Below, piece by piece: positions 26,667-36,355 of a stretch of DNA of 64,000 nt (position 1 is the stretch's first letter; every line of letters begins with the position of its first letter). Source of the stretch: an uncultured Paracoccaceae bacterium. GTDB lineage: Bacteria > Pseudomonadota > Alphaproteobacteria > Rhodobacterales > Rhodobacteraceae. A program made the position numbers and the translations under genes. The stretch lies in NCBI GenBank assembly GCA_947492825.1, contig CANLNT010000001.1, positions 2,666,001 to 2,730,000 on the forward strand. The letters are read 5' to 3'. Below the pieces are notes generated by a model. That model saw nothing but the letters and a program-made list of their open reading frames with translations, did no database searches and was not told the DNA's origin.

Positions 26667-27548
26667 GTGAACCTGGCACTGACAGTGATGAATATCACCG
26701 CCCCGGTTTTCCTTTTGGCGACAGTTGGATTTGTCTGGGTCAAGCTGGGTTTTGAATACCGTCTGCAGTTCGTGACCCGCCTTGCAATGACCATTGCGGT
26801 GCCTTGCCTGATCTTCGTGGCGCTGATGCGCACAGATGTCGACCCTTCCGCCCTTGCTGACCTGTCCGTGGCGACCCTGGTGGCCTATGCGCTGGTCACG
26901 CTGGCCTGTTTTACGCTCGTCAAACTGATGCGGCTGGACCTGCGCACCTATCTGGCCCCGCTGATCTTTGGCAATACCGGCAACCTTGGCCTGCCGCTGG
27001 CACTCTTTGCCTTTGGTGAGGCGGGGTTGGGCTATGCGGTGGTGGTCTTTGCGGTGATGGCGGTGCTGTCATTCACCTTTGGGATCTGGCTGGTCGCGGG
27101 CGCCGGGTCGCTTCTGCGCGTGGTGCGCGAACCGATGGTGGCTGCCACGCTCTTGGGTGCGCTGTTTTTGTGGCAGGGCTGGGAAACACCGCTTTTTCTG
27201 ACCAACACGCTTGATCTCATTGGGCAACTGGCGATCCCGCTGATGCTGATTACGCTCGGCGTGGCCGTGGCCCGGCTGGAAATCGGCGGCTACGGGCGGG
27301 CAATCTTTCTGTCGCTGATCAAGGTGGCCCTTTGCGTGGCCGCCGCATGGGCTGCTGCCCTCTGGTTCGCACTTCCGCCTGTGGCCGCCGCCGTGCTGAT
27401 CGTGCAGGTCGCCACGCCCGTGGCCGTCACATCCTATATGATCGCTGAAAAGTACGGCGCAGATGCGCAGCCCGTCGCGGGGCTTGTGGTGGTCTCAACT
27501 CTGCTGTCGGTGATCACATTACCGCTTATCCTGTCATTTGTGATCTGA
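26667..27548 (+). CDS. AEC-family transporter (auxin efflux carrier type)
   Basis: A 293-residue, ten-segment membrane protein. PLIFGNTGNLGLPLALFAFGE is the conserved half-helix region, and the second half has QLAIPLMLITLGVAVA. Bacterial AEC proteins move malonate, malate and related acids. The start is a GTG behind TAAGGAAAC. It stands alone, divergent from hspQ, so the substrate cannot be inferred. Confidence 0.88.
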   Translation: MNLALTVMNITAPVFLLATVGFVWVKLGFEYRLQFVTRLAMTIAVPCLIFVALMRTDVDPSALADLSVATLVAYALVTLACFTLVKLMRLDLRTYLAPLIFGNTGNLGLPLALFAFGEAGLGYAVVVFAVMAVLSFTFGIWLVAGAGSLLRVVREPMVAATLLGALFLWQGWETPLFLTNTLDLIGQLAIPLMLITLGVAVARLEIGGYGRAIFLSLIKVALCVAAAWAAALWFALPPVAAAVLIVQVATPVAVTSYMIAEKYGADAQPVAGLVVVSTLLSVITLPLILSFVI

Positions 27549-27628
27549 CGCAGGCCCTTTGCCCGTTCACAGGGGCTGTAATTCGCGCTATAGTCCCCGC
27601 AATAAATATAAAGATAAGCGAGAGGCAG

Positions 27629-28213
27629 ATGAGCAGTTTCTTTCGCGCAATGATCCTTTTGGTGCTTCTGGGCTCATGTTCCGGTGGCTATGGGTCTGCG
27701 CCCCGCAACCTCGACAACGCCTGCTCTATTGTGAGCGAACGGCCCGAATATCTGCGCGCCTTCAAACGGGTAGAACGCAAATACGGCGTGCCTGTGCCCG
27801 GCCTGATGGCGATGATCTATCAGGAAAGCAAATTCATCTCCAACAACCGCCCGCCGCACCGCTTTGCGCTGGGTGTGATCCCGCTGGGGCGGCAATCCTC
27901 TGCGGTGGGGTACTCACAGGCGCTTGATGGCACCTGGGCCGAATACAAGGCCGAAACCGGCGACCGCGGCGCGAAGCGGGACAATATCAACGACGCCACC
28001 GACTTTATGGGCTGGTACATGGTGCAGACCGTCGCCGAAAACGGCATCCCGATCCATGACATCCGCAACCAGTATCTGGCCTATCACGATGGCCGCACCG
28101 GGTATCGGCGCGGCACGTGGAAATCCAAAAGCTGGCTCATTCGCATCGCCGGAGAGGTTGAAAGCCGCGCCGTGCTTTATGACCAGCAGTTGCGCGCCTG
28201 CGGCAAGCGGTGA
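27629..28213 (+). CDS. SLT-domain lipoprotein (lytic transglycosylase-like)
   Basis: 194 residues. A lipobox LLGSC ends the signal sequence, so it should be lipid-anchored. The domain has a probable catalytic Glu in MAMIYQESKFISNNRPPHR, then AVGYSQALDGTW and an Asp/Asn-rich AKRDNINDATDFMGWYM, the order found in lysozyme-like transglycosylases. It probably cuts peptidoglycan glycan strands in the periplasm. GCGAGAGGCAG precedes the ATG. Confidence 0.85.
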   Translation: MSSFFRAMILLVLLGSCSGGYGSAPRNLDNACSIVSERPEYLRAFKRVERKYGVPVPGLMAMIYQESKFISNNRPPHRFALGVIPLGRQSSAVGYSQALDGTWAEYKAETGDRGAKRDNINDATDFMGWYMVQTVAENGIPIHDIRNQYLAYHDGRTGYRRGTWKSKSWLIRIAGEVESRAVLYDQQLRACGKR

Positions 28214-28217
28214 TGTC

Positions 28218-29270
28218 TTAGCGCTGGCCTGCGATCAAGGCGACCTTTTCAGCGTCACCGACACCGGCAAGTGCTGCAATCGTGGCGGCATTGGCGCGCG
28301 CCAACTGCCGGTCATCGCGTCCCGCCGCGCTGGCCCGCAGGTCCGCCAGGATCATATCCCCGATCAACAGCCGCCCGCCCTTGACGGCGGCGGCACGGTG
28401 CGGCGACAGGATCGCACCGGGGCTCTGCCTCAGGGGCGCATCCGCGTCCACTGGTTCGGTGGGAAATACATCAATGCAGGCCCGCAACCGGCCCTGATCC
28501 AGCACCGCGCCCAGCGCATCGAAATCCACCAGATGCGCCCGGCTCAGCAAGACCAGCAGCGCGTTATCGGGCACCAGTGCCAGCCGTGCCGCGTTCAGCA
28601 GGTGATAATTCTCGGACGTGGGAATGGCCGTGACAAACAGACAGCGTGACGCGGACAGGACCTCATCCAGCGGCAGCAAGCGAACCCCGTGTTCGACCGC
28701 CACCGCCTCTGGCAACCACGGATCATGGGCCAGCAGTCTGGGCCGGAACGGTGCCAGCAGCCGCCCCATTTCCTGTGCGATCTGCCCAAACCCGATAAAG
28801 CCTATCGTCGCCCCAAACAGGGTGAAATCCGTGTCTGGGTTGTCAGCCAGCCAGCGTTCCCGGCCCGCCCGAAACGCCTCGTGTTCCGTCACCAGCCCGC
28901 GCGCGCCCGCCAGCGCCATCGCCAGCCCCATCTCTGCCACGGACTGCCGGAATCCGGGCGCACAGCTCAGAACTTCGACGCCGCGCGCAAAGCAGGCAGC
29001 ATAGTCGATCGTGCCGGGAAAGGACCCCGAAACCTCGATAATCATGCGTAGCTTGGGCGCGCGCGCCAGCACAGCTTCATCAACTTGCGGCATCGCCGCG
29101 ATCAGCACCTCTGCCTTCGGCAATGCCGCGTCCAGCACATCGGGCGGGATCGCCCCATCCTTACCCCAGACCACCTCAAACTGGTCGCAGATCGCGCGCA
29201 GGGTCTTGGGCGCGAACAGCTCGTCCATCTGCCGCCAGCCGGGGTCAAGGATCACAATAGGTCTGGTCAT
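28218..29270 (-). CDS. D-isomer 2-hydroxyacid dehydrogenase
   Basis: 350 residues. The Rossmann motif is [18 protein letters not shown]. Catalytic Arg is in LSRAHLVD, Glu in VFPTEPVD and His in LSPHRAAAV. It interconverts a 2-hydroxyacid and 2-oxoacid with NAD(P)H. It overlaps the ABC ATPase gene by 4 nt and is the last gene of the sugar operon, so its substrate probably arises from the imported glycoside, for example glycerate/hydroxypyruvate or a sugar acid. That link is inference. Confidence 0.88.
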   Translation of the reverse strand: MTRPIVILDPGWRQMDELFAPKTLRAICDQFEVVWGKDGAIPPDVLDAALPKAEVLIAAMPQVDEAVLARAPKLRMIIEVSGSFPGTIDYAACFARGVEVLSCAPGFRQSVAEMGLAMALAGARGLVTEHEAFRAGRERWLADNPDTDFTLFGATIGFIGFGQIAQEMGRLLAPFRPRLLAHDPWLPEAVAVEHGVRLLPLDEVLSASRCLFVTAIPTSENYHLLNAARLALVPDNALLVLLSRAHLVDFDALGAVLDQGRLRACIDVFPTEPVDADAPLRQSPGAILSPHRAAAVKGGRLLIGDMILADLRASAAGRDDRQLARANAATIAALAGVGDAEKVALIAGQR

Positions 29271-30337
29271 CGCGTCTCTGGAAAAAGATGCGCCTGATTG
29301 GGGTCAAAGTCGAAATTGGCAACCGTGCCGGGGGCCTGAATGCTGTCCTCGGACAGCGCGGCGATGATCTTGCTGCCATCATCCAGTGCCACGTCAATCA
29401 CCGTCTCGCTGCCCAGACGCTCGGTCAGCATGACCTTGCCGTGCAACTTGCCGCTGCCCTCTGCGACGGGGTGCAGATACTGCGGCCGGACGCCCAGCGT
29501 GGCGGTCTGCCCCACGGTCAGAACACGGCCCTTGTGCGGCACCTCGATCCGGTCCAGCGACGCGTTGCTGACCGTCGCCGTGACCTCGCCCACCGCCTCG
29601 ACCGCGACATTGAGAAAGTTCATCGACGGCGCACCCAGAAAGCCTGCCACAAACAGGTTCGCCGGTTCGTGGTACAGCTCCATCGGGGCGCCCACCTGCA
29701 TCACCTTGCCATCCTTCAGCACCACGATCTTGTCCGCCAGCGTCATCGCCTCGACCTGATCGTGGGTCACATAGATCATCGAGGCACCCAGATCCTGATG
29801 CAGCTTGCCAATCTCCATCCGCATATCCATGCGCAGCGCGGCATCCAGGTTGGACAGCGGCTCATCAAATAGGAACACCTTGGGATCACGCACAATCGCG
29901 CGGCCAATCGCAACCCGCTGCCGCTGCCCCCCCGACAGCTCTGACGGACGCCGGTCCAGCAGATGTTCCATCTGCAAGATCCGCGCGGCCTCTGCCACCT
30001 TTTGCTCTTTCTCGGCCTTGCCCGCCTTGTTGATCGTCAGACCAAAGGCCACGTTCTCGCGCACCGTCATATGTGGGAAAATCGCATAGGACTGAAACAC
30101 CATCGCAATCCCGCGCTTGGACGGCTCAAGATCGTTGACCCGCGTTCCGTCGATTTCCAGCGTGCCGCCGGTGATATCCTCCAGCCCCGCGATCATCCGC
30201 AACAATGTGGATTTGCCGCAGCCCGAGGGGCCGACGAACACAACAAACTCGCCGTCTTCAATGTCGATATCAACGCCCTTGATGACCTCGACCTTGCCAT
30301 AGCTCTTGCGAATATCGCGCAGTTTGACATTGGCCAT
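29267..30337 (-). CDS. Sugar ABC transporter ATPase (UgpC/MalK type)
   Basis: 356 residues. Walker A is GPSGCGKST, the signature [15 protein letters not shown], Walker [14 protein letters not shown], and the switch His is in IYVTHDQ. A C-terminal TOBE/OB regulatory domain follows (about 240-356). It powers the two permeases upstream in the operon, with a 3-nt gap to the glycosidase gene and a 4-nt overlap with the dehydrogenase gene. Confidence 0.95.
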   Translation of the reverse strand: MANVKLRDIRKSYGKVEVIKGVDIDIEDGEFVVFVGPSGCGKSTLLRMIAGLEDITGGTLEIDGTRVNDLEPSKRGIAMVFQSYAIFPHMTVRENVAFGLTINKAGKAEKEQKVAEAARILQMEHLLDRRPSELSGGQRQRVAIGRAIVRDPKVFLFDEPLSNLDAALRMDMRMEIGKLHQDLGASMIYVTHDQVEAMTLADKIVVLKDGKVMQVGAPMELYHEPANLFVAGFLGAPSMNFLNVAVEAVGEVTATVSNASLDRIEVPHKGRVLTVGQTATLGVRPQYLHPVAEGSGKLHGKVMLTERLGSETVIDVALDDGSKIIAALSEDSIQAPGTVANFDFDPNQAHLFPETR

Positions 30338-30340
30338 GAT

Positions 30341-31327
30341 TTACTCCGCCGCTTTTACGTGTGATTTGATTTCAAGATGCCCGTCTTCGGTCACATGCAC
30401 CGGGTCGGGGTCGGTGATCTGGCCCACGAATTCCGCGCCGCCGGGCCGGTCGGCAAAGCCAAGGATCACAAGGCCCGTGCCGGTGTCCAAGATCCGCGAC
30501 GCATAGCGTCGGCAAGGCATGTCCCCATCCAGAAAGCCCGGTGCGATCCGCCAAGGCCCGCGCGGGCTGTCCCCGATCAGGTAATGGCTGCCGGTGACCC
30601 GTGGCCGCTGTGTCGCCTCATGGGCTGAAAAGTGGTCCGCCGAGGTGCAGAACAGGCAATACCAGCGCCCTGCGACCTCAAACACCTGCGGCACCTCAAG
30701 CTGGCCGAAGCCGCCCGCAAATACCGGCGGCTGCAAGGTCCAGACATAACCGTCGGACGAGGTGGCAAAACCGATGCAGCCGCCGTTGTTCGCCTCTGCT
30801 TCTCCCGCGACCCGCGCGGTGAAATACATCAGCCAGCCGTCCCCGTCCGGATCGCGCATCACCCAAGGGTCGCGCATCGCCCGGTCGTGCCAGATGCTGT
30901 CTGCGAAATCCGCGTCATAAAGCGGCGCATGCGGCCCGGTCAGATCAAGGGCAAAGCCATCGCCAACCCGCTGCCAATCGTGCAAATCCGTCGATGTGGC
31001 GTGCCCTATACGCTGCGGCAGGCCAAACTCATCCTTGTGCGTGCCGGTGTAGTAGAGATGCCAAAGGTCATCATCCCCGCGCACCACCGACCCGGTCCAG
31101 ACAGTGAAATTGTCCCACCCATCCCCGGTGCTGGGCTCAAAACAGGTGCCCAGATGTGTCCACGTGGTCAGATCATCGCTGACCGCATGACCGTAGCTGA
31201 CGTTGAAGTGCCGCAACTCGGGGTCACCAATGGACCGCGGCGCTTTCAGGAAATAGCCGTGCCACCGCGTGCCGTCATGCACATACCAGCTGTCCCAGAC
31301 AAAGTGATCTTTCAGCGCAAGCACCAT
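30341..31327 (-). CDS. GH32/GH68-like five-bladed propeller glycosidase
   Basis: 328 residues without a signal peptide. Candidate catalytic residues follow the GH32 order: Asp12 in VWDSWYVHDG (nucleophile), Asp153 in MRDPWV (transition-state Asp) and Glu211 in LEVPQVFE (acid/base; E-V-P where invertases have E-C-P). Such enzymes release fructose or a related sugar from sucrose-type substrates. Being cytoplasmic and inside an ABC operon, it should act on the imported oligosaccharide. GH43 or another propeller family remains possible. Confidence 0.7.
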   Translation of the reverse strand: MVLALKDHFVWDSWYVHDGTRWHGYFLKAPRSIGDPELRHFNVSYGHAVSDDLTTWTHLGTCFEPSTGDGWDNFTVWTGSVVRGDDDLWHLYYTGTHKDEFGLPQRIGHATSTDLHDWQRVGDGFALDLTGPHAPLYDADFADSIWHDRAMRDPWVMRDPDGDGWLMYFTARVAGEAEANNGGCIGFATSSDGYVWTLQPPVFAGGFGQLEVPQVFEVAGRWYCLFCTSADHFSAHEATQRPRVTGSHYLIGDSPRGPWRIAPGFLDGDMPCRRYASRILDTGTGLVILGFADRPGGAEFVGQITDPDPVHVTEDGHLEIKSHVKAAE

Positions 31328-31330
31328 CGG

Positions 31331-32209
31331 TCAGCCCTTCACGCCGGTTGATGCAATCGACGCGATAAAGGCGCGCTGCAGAACCAGATAAAAGCCCAGC
31401 ACCGGCACGGTGATCACCGTCAGATAGGCCATGATCTCGCCCCAGGCGGGGTTCAGTTGGAAAAAATAGCCAAGGCCGACCATGACCGGGCGATAGGTTT
31501 CTTGCTGCACCACGATCAGCGGCCACAGGTACTGGTTATACATCACCAGAAACTTCAGGATCGCGGCGGTGGCAATCACCGGTCCCGCCAACGGCATGAC
31601 CACGCGGCGGTAAATCTGGAACCACGTGGCCCCTTCCACCCGGCTCGCCTCGATCAGATCGCGCGGCAGATCCTTGAAGAACTGCACGAACAGGAAAATC
31701 GTCAGACCGTCGGCAATCCACGGGATGATCTGCACGCGATAGGTGTTCAGCCACCCGGTTTCGAACCCGCCAAACCCGATCCACGGCATCTGGCTGACCA
31801 GCAACAGCAGCGGGATGGCGATGGTCTCGAACGGGACAATCAGCGTCGCCAGCACAATCGACAACAGCACATTGCGCCCGGTCCAGCTCAGGAAGACAAA
31901 GGAAAACGCCGCCAGCGAACAAAACAGCAGCGACAGCAAGACTGTCAGCCCCGTCACAAACACAGAGTTAAAGATGAATGTCGCCACCGGCGCGCGGTTA
32001 AAGGCGGCGGTGTAATTGTCAAAGCTGACATCGCCCACCGGCAGAAATGCCCGCATGCTGGATGTGTCGCGTAGCAATTGCAGATCGGGCTTCAGGCTCG
32101 ACATCACCATAAAGACCAGCGGCATGATGAAAATCAGCGCGATCAGGGTCAGCACGACATAGCGCATGATCAGGCGCAGCCCGTGGTTGTCGGATGTGAC
32201 AGTCGCCAT
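31331..32209 (-). CDS. Sugar ABC transporter permease (MalG type)
   Basis: 292 residues, six transmembrane helices. The EAA loop that contacts the ATPase reads DLIEASRVEGATWFQIYRRV. It pairs with the MalF-type permease gene 3 nt upstream. It is part of the LacI-regulated uptake operon. Confidence 0.93.
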   Translation of the reverse strand: MATVTSDNHGLRLIMRYVVLTLIALIFIMPLVFMVMSSLKPDLQLLRDTSSMRAFLPVGDVSFDNYTAAFNRAPVATFIFNSVFVTGLTVLLSLLFCSLAAFSFVFLSWTGRNVLLSIVLATLIVPFETIAIPLLLLVSQMPWIGFGGFETGWLNTYRVQIIPWIADGLTIFLFVQFFKDLPRDLIEASRVEGATWFQIYRRVVMPLAGPVIATAAILKFLVMYNQYLWPLIVVQQETYRPVMVGLGYFFQLNPAWGEIMAYLTVITVPVLGFYLVLQRAFIASIASTGVKG

Positions 32210-32212
32210 GCT

Positions 32213-33280
32213 TTATCTCTCCCGCGTCAGGTAACGTTGGATCAGGCTGATGGTCAGCACGATCAGGAACAGGATCACCGAAATGGCCGACCCGCCCGAG
32301 ATGTCTTGCTTGCCATAGCCCCGTTCGACCGCCTGAAAGACCACCGTTGTGGTGCTGTCGAGCGGACCGCCATTGGTCATCACGTCGATCTGCGCAAACA
32401 GGGCAAAGGCCTGCATGGTGATCACGATCAGCACCAGAACGGCCGTGTTGCGCAGCCCCGGCCATGTGACATAGCGGAAGGTCTGCCATTTGCTGGCCCC
32501 TTCGATGGATGACGCCTCGTACAGGGTCGGGCTGATGGTTTGCAGCCCCGACAGCCAGATCACCATGTGAAACCCGACCGCCTGCCAGATTGACATCGCC
32601 TTGATGGCACCCAGCGCCGTGTCCTCGCTGCCCAACCAGTCAGGCCCGTCAAACAGCCCGAAACTCAACGCCCCCAGCACCGAATTCAACAGCCCCTCTT
32701 CGGCGTAAAGGAACCGCCACAAGAGCGAGACAACGACGATCGAGACAACGACGGGCATGAAATAGATCGCGCGGTAGATGTTGATCCCGCGCAGGCGCTG
32801 GTTGATCAGCAGCGCCAGCCCCAACGCCAGCGCGCCCTGCACGGGTGCCACGACCAGCACGAACATGAAAGTGTTGCGCAGCGACTTCCAGAACACCACA
32901 TCGGTGGCGACCACCACCTTTGCGTCATCGCCGCTGTGCCAGCGGAACCACTCGCGCATGCCCGCATATTGCGGATAATCGGGGTTGTTGCGGGTAAAGG
33001 TCCGCACGCGGGGGTATTCCGCATTGCCCTCTGCATCGCGGATCACCGCGCCATTGTCGTCCCGCTCGGGCTCAATCGTCAGCACCGAAATGCTTAGCAG
33101 GTTGCGATAGTTGTCCAACCCCACGAACTCCGTCGGATTGGGCGAGATCAGCCGCTGATTGGTCAGCGACAGATAGAAGGCGAAAAAGAAGGGCACCACG
33201 ATGAACAACGCCAAAAGGCCAAAGCCCGGCAGCGCAAAGGCCCAGCCCGCGCGATTTGATGTGGTCAGCTTGGATGCCAT
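32213..33280 (-). CDS. Sugar ABC transporter permease (MalF type)
   Basis: 355 residues. The EAA loop is TLYEASSIEGASKWQTFRYV. Between the first two helices there is a periplasmic insert (about 55-110, rich in Asp, Asn and Arg), longer than in the shortest sugar permeases. It forms the membrane channel with the MalG-type protein. Confidence 0.93.
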   Translation of the reverse strand: MASKLTTSNRAGWAFALPGFGLLALFIVVPFFFAFYLSLTNQRLISPNPTEFVGLDNYRNLLSISVLTIEPERDDNGAVIRDAEGNAEYPRVRTFTRNNPDYPQYAGMREWFRWHSGDDAKVVVATDVVFWKSLRNTFMFVLVVAPVQGALALGLALLINQRLRGINIYRAIYFMPVVVSIVVVSLLWRFLYAEEGLLNSVLGALSFGLFDGPDWLGSEDTALGAIKAMSIWQAVGFHMVIWLSGLQTISPTLYEASSIEGASKWQTFRYVTWPGLRNTAVLVLIVITMQAFALFAQIDVMTNGGPLDSTTTVVFQAVERGYGKQDISGGSAISVILFLIVLTISLIQRYLTRER

Positions 33281-33309
33281 TGTCTTGCTCCTTCACGAAA
33301 GGGGTGCAA

Positions 33310-33329
33310 GGGCGGCAGATGCGCCGCCC
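33310..33329 (-). repeat. Stem-loop between binding protein and permease genes
   Basis: GGGCGGC and GCCGCCC form a perfect 7-bp stem with a 6-nt loop, in the 64-nt gap after the binding-protein gene. This is the usual site for a structure that keeps the binding protein more abundant than the permeases. Confidence 0.6.
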
Positions 33330-33344
33330 CCACACGCGGGAGGA

Positions 33345-34607
33345 TCAGTGCCCGTAGCCGCCGTTGCGCTCGATGTCGGTGTTGATCTCGTCAACGGCTG
33401 CATCCAGCGTATCAGCCACGTCAGCGCCATTGGCGATGTCGGCCAGCGCCTTTTCAAACACCTTGGCCGCGACCACATACCCAGGCGAGACAGGGCGCAC
33501 CAAAGCCTGCTGATTGCTCAGCTCAAAGAAGACGTTCAGCGGGCCACCTTCCTTGTAGGTCTCGGTCATCTCTGCGGCTGTTGGCGTCGATGGGATCAGG
33601 CCGATGCCATCGGTAAAGGCCGCCAGATACTTGTCCTGCAAGGCAAACTCGATGAACGCATTGGCCCCTTCAGGTGCCTCGGACGAGGCCGCGACACCAA
33701 ACTGCCAGGATGCAGCACCAATGGTGTTGCCGGCACCGAAATCAGGCGCGGGCAGGAACACCACGTCGTCCACACCTGCGTCCAGCGTGGCGACCGCAGC
33801 CCAGTTGCCGTTCCAGCTAAAGCAGTATTTGCCGTCGATGAAACCGGTGTCGCGATCCGCCGGGTCTTGACTGGTGCCGGGCGCATAGCCTTCGGTGAAC
33901 AGCGATTGCCACCAGTCACCGAATTCCAGCGCAGCGTCGCCGTTCAGCGCGCCTTCTGCGGTCTGATAGGTGGACCGATCCACGATGTCGCCGCCAAAGG
34001 ACTGCAACAACGGGCTAAAGGCGTATGGATACCACTCGCCCGTCCAGGCCATCCCCAGATCCAGCGCATATTCGCAGTTGCCCGATGCCTTGGCCGCATC
34101 CAGCGCCGCCATGAACTCCTCTCCGCTCCAGGGTGCGTCCAGCGTTGGCGTGCGCAGGCCCAGCTCATCCAGCATCGACTGGCGCGCGTAAAGGGCGACC
34201 GCTGCATCCCAAAGACCAATCGAATAAAGCTGCCCGTCCCACATGCCCTTGGTACCCGGCAGGAAGTCCGCGATCAGGCTTTCGTCAATGTCGAGTGGCT
34301 GCATATAGCCTGCCCATGCCCAGTTCGGCATCACGGGCCCGTCCACATCAATGATGTCTGGCAGATTGCCCGCCAATGCGGCAGCCACGATGGAATCGTT
34401 ATAGCTTTCCTGCGGAAAACTCTCGAGCGTCACGGTATAATCGCCCTGACTGGCGTTAAAATCATCCACGATCTGACGAATGATCGCGCCTTCCACTTCG
34501 CCACCGGCGCCGTGATACCACATCGAAAGCTCGGTTTGTGCCGCCGCCCCGCTGACCAGTCCCGTGGATGCCAGCAGCGCACCTGCCAAGGTTGCTCTCA
34601 GTTTCAT
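33345..34607 (-). CDS. Sugar ABC transporter solute-binding protein
   Basis: 420 residues. A signal peptide (MKLRATLAGALLASTGLVSG, cleavage near AAA-Q) is followed by a family-1 binding protein (LSMWYHGAGGEVEG at the start, VIDVDGP-like hinge LPDIIDVDGPVM). It delivers an oligosaccharide or glycoside to the MalF/MalG permeases. It starts with a 4-nt ATGA overlap on the LacI gene, so regulator and transporter share one transcript. Confidence 0.92.
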   Translation of the reverse strand: MKLRATLAGALLASTGLVSGAAAQTELSMWYHGAGGEVEGAIIRQIVDDFNASQGDYTVTLESFPQESYNDSIVAAALAGNLPDIIDVDGPVMPNWAWAGYMQPLDIDESLIADFLPGTKGMWDGQLYSIGLWDAAVALYARQSMLDELGLRTPTLDAPWSGEEFMAALDAAKASGNCEYALDLGMAWTGEWYPYAFSPLLQSFGGDIVDRSTYQTAEGALNGDAALEFGDWWQSLFTEGYAPGTSQDPADRDTGFIDGKYCFSWNGNWAAVATLDAGVDDVVFLPAPDFGAGNTIGAASWQFGVAASSEAPEGANAFIEFALQDKYLAAFTDGIGLIPSTPTAAEMTETYKEGGPLNVFFELSNQQALVRPVSPGYVVAAKVFEKALADIANGADVADTLDAAVDEINTDIERNGGYGH

Positions 34608-35695
34608 GTTGTCGTCCTCCCTATGGATGAAAGTTGGGTAATGGGTGTCGCAATCTGTGTGACCGACTGCCGGTGATGCACCTGCCCGCTGACCAGCACC
34701 GGCTCGGTTGGCATCGCCTCATTGCGGTCAATGGCCCCCAGCAACAGCTGCGTGGCCCGAATACCAATCGCGTGATACGGCAGATCAACCGAGGTCAGCG
34801 GCGGATACAGCGTCTCTGTGATCAGCCGGTAATTGTCATATCCCACGATCGAGATGTCATTGGGCAAAGTCAGCCCCCGTGACCGCAAAATGCCATAGGC
34901 CCGCATCGCCATCCGATCATTGCCAAAGCAGATCGCTGTGGGCGGCTGCGGCATCGACAGCACCCGCTCGATGGAATCCCACAGCAGCTGCGCCTCTCCG
35001 TCAGGGTCATCGGTATCAATGTCAGAGGGGATCATCAGCGCGGGGTCCACCGCGACACCCGCCGCCGCCATCGCATCCTCAAACCCAAGCGTCCGCAGCA
35101 CCGTGGCGTCCATTCTGGCCGACAACGACAGATAGGCAATCCGCCGGTGCCCCTTGGCCAGCAGCGCCTCGACAATGCGGCGCTGACCCTGCCGGTCGTC
35201 AGGCAATACACACGGCGTGCCCTTGTCGTCATAACAATTCGCAAGGATCATCCGCGTGTCCCGCGAGATCTCTGGCAAGGTGATCTGCCGGTGGTAATCA
35301 GCCACATAGATCAGCCCTTCGACCCGGTGTTCCTCAAAGGTGCGGATCAGTTGCGGCACACGGTCCTGCCGCCCGCCGGTGTCGGCAATCAGCAGCGTCT
35401 TACCGCTGGCCTCAATCGCCTTCTGAATGCCCTGCACGATCAACAGATCCGGCAGGCCCGAAATTTCCTGATGCTGTTGCCGCAATGAAATCGCGCCGGT
35501 GATCAGCCCCACCAACCCGGATTTGTTTGACCGCATCGCCCGCGCAGCGGTGGACGGCACATAGCCCAGTTCGGCAATCGCCTTTTCCACGGCTTCCTTG
35601 GTGGATGCCTTGACCGCCGCATCGCGGTTGATGACCCGGCTCACCGTCTTGGGCGACACCCCGGATACCCGTGCAACATCGTAAATTGTGGCCAA
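34604..35695 (-). CDS. LacI-family repressor of the sugar operon
   Basis: 363 residues starting at a TTG (35695) behind GGGGGGACGG. The first residues, ATIYDVARVSGVSPKTVSRV, are the LacI helix-turn-helix, which begins right at this codon; an ATG at 35764 would add a tail and lies inside the operator. The rest is a sugar-binding domain (about 60-340). It is the first gene of the operon and should repress its own promoter through the twin operators at 35749-35778. Confidence 0.9.
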   Translation of the reverse strand: MATIYDVARVSGVSPKTVSRVINRDAAVKASTKEAVEKAIAELGYVPSTAARAMRSNKSGLVGLITGAISLRQQHQEISGLPDLLIVQGIQKAIEASGKTLLIADTGGRQDRVPQLIRTFEEHRVEGLIYVADYHRQITLPEISRDTRMILANCYDDKGTPCVLPDDRQGQRRIVEALLAKGHRRIAYLSLSARMDATVLRTLGFEDAMAAAGVAVDPALMIPSDIDTDDPDGEAQLLWDSIERVLSMPQPPTAICFGNDRMAMRAYGILRSRGLTLPNDISIVGYDNYRLITETLYPPLTSVDLPYHAIGIRATQLLLGAIDRNEAMPTEPVLVSGQVHHRQSVTQIATPITQLSSIGRTTT

Positions 35696-35748
35696 ATGCC
35701 GTCCCCCCAGCGCCTGCAGATCGCAATAAAGAATCGCAATCCACCAAA

Positions 35749-35789
35749 ATGACACCGATGTCATGACACCGATGTCATAGCCCTGTCAA
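35749..35789 (-). promoter_or_regulatory. LacI promoter with two overlapping operators
   Basis: ATGACACCGATGTCAT occurs twice, at 35749-35764 and 35763-35778, sharing two bases. Each copy is a palindrome with arms ATGACA/TGTCAT and a central CG, the usual LacI-family form. On the minus strand TTGACA (35789-35784) lies directly upstream as a -35, so bound repressor would cover the spacer and -10. The TTG start is 54 nt downstream. Confidence 0.75.
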
Positions 35790-35841
35790 AGGTTTTTTGC
35801 ACAACCCCGCGCATCGGCCCCCACAACCTTCCGGAAACTTA

Positions 35842-35875
35842 CAGATTTGTAATCCACACCTCAGGCGCTTGTAAT
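35842..35875 (+). promoter_or_regulatory. Putative response-regulator site before the PepSY gene
   Basis: CAGATTTGTAA, 8 nt, then TCAGGCGC (35842-35868), with TTGTAAT at 35847 and again at 35869 (22 nt apart, two helical turns). The same composite, CAGATTTGTAA-N8-TCAGGCGC, recurs at 38296-38322. Direct repeats at this spacing suit an OmpR-type regulator, and the regulator gene lies between the two sites. Confidence 0.5.
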
Positions 35876-35943
35876 TTGGCACCCCCATCTCTGTCTCATC
35901 GCAAGGCAACACCGCCTTGCACACAACAAACGGAGACAACGAC

Positions 35944-36288
35944 ATGAACAACAAACTCATCGCAGGCGGCGCACTTTCGGGCTTGGTACTGGCGGGCGGC
36001 TTTGCCGGCATGGTCTCGGCGCAATCCGTGGCCGACGCCACCGGGCTGACCGAAGCAGAGGTGATCGAAATCGCCCTGATGGAAGTCCCCGGCGAGGTGC
36101 AAGAGGTCGAAATGGAAACCGAAGACGGCCAGTCCATCTTTGAGGTCGAAATCCTCTCTGCCGACGGGGAAGAGTTCGAGGTTGAGATCGCAGCAGAGAC
36201 CGGCGATGTTCTCAAAGTCGCGGCAGACCGCGATGACAAAGGGTGCGACCACGACGATGATGATGACGACAACAGCGAAGACGCATAA
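35944..36288 (+). CDS. Secreted PepSY-domain protein with acidic tail
   Basis: 114 residues. A signal peptide (MNNKLIAGGALSGLVLAGG to about VSA) is followed by one PepSY domain (about 30-95; ATGLTEAEVIEIALMEVPG, FEVEILSADGEEFEVEI) and a tail with one Cys, one His and many Asp. It is periplasmic; the tail suggests cation binding. GGAGACAACG precedes the ATG. It sits 68 nt before a response regulator gene, and PepSY proteins next to such systems often modulate the sensor. Confidence 0.85.
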   Translation: MNNKLIAGGALSGLVLAGGFAGMVSAQSVADATGLTEAEVIEIALMEVPGEVQEVEMETEDGQSIFEVEILSADGEEFEVEIAAETGDVLKVAADRDDKGCDHDDDDDDNSEDA

Positions 36289-36355
36289 ACGTCCCGCTCT
36301 GCCGGGGGCCGCACCGCGCGGCCCCTTCGCCCACAATCGGGGACTGTGACGCCAG

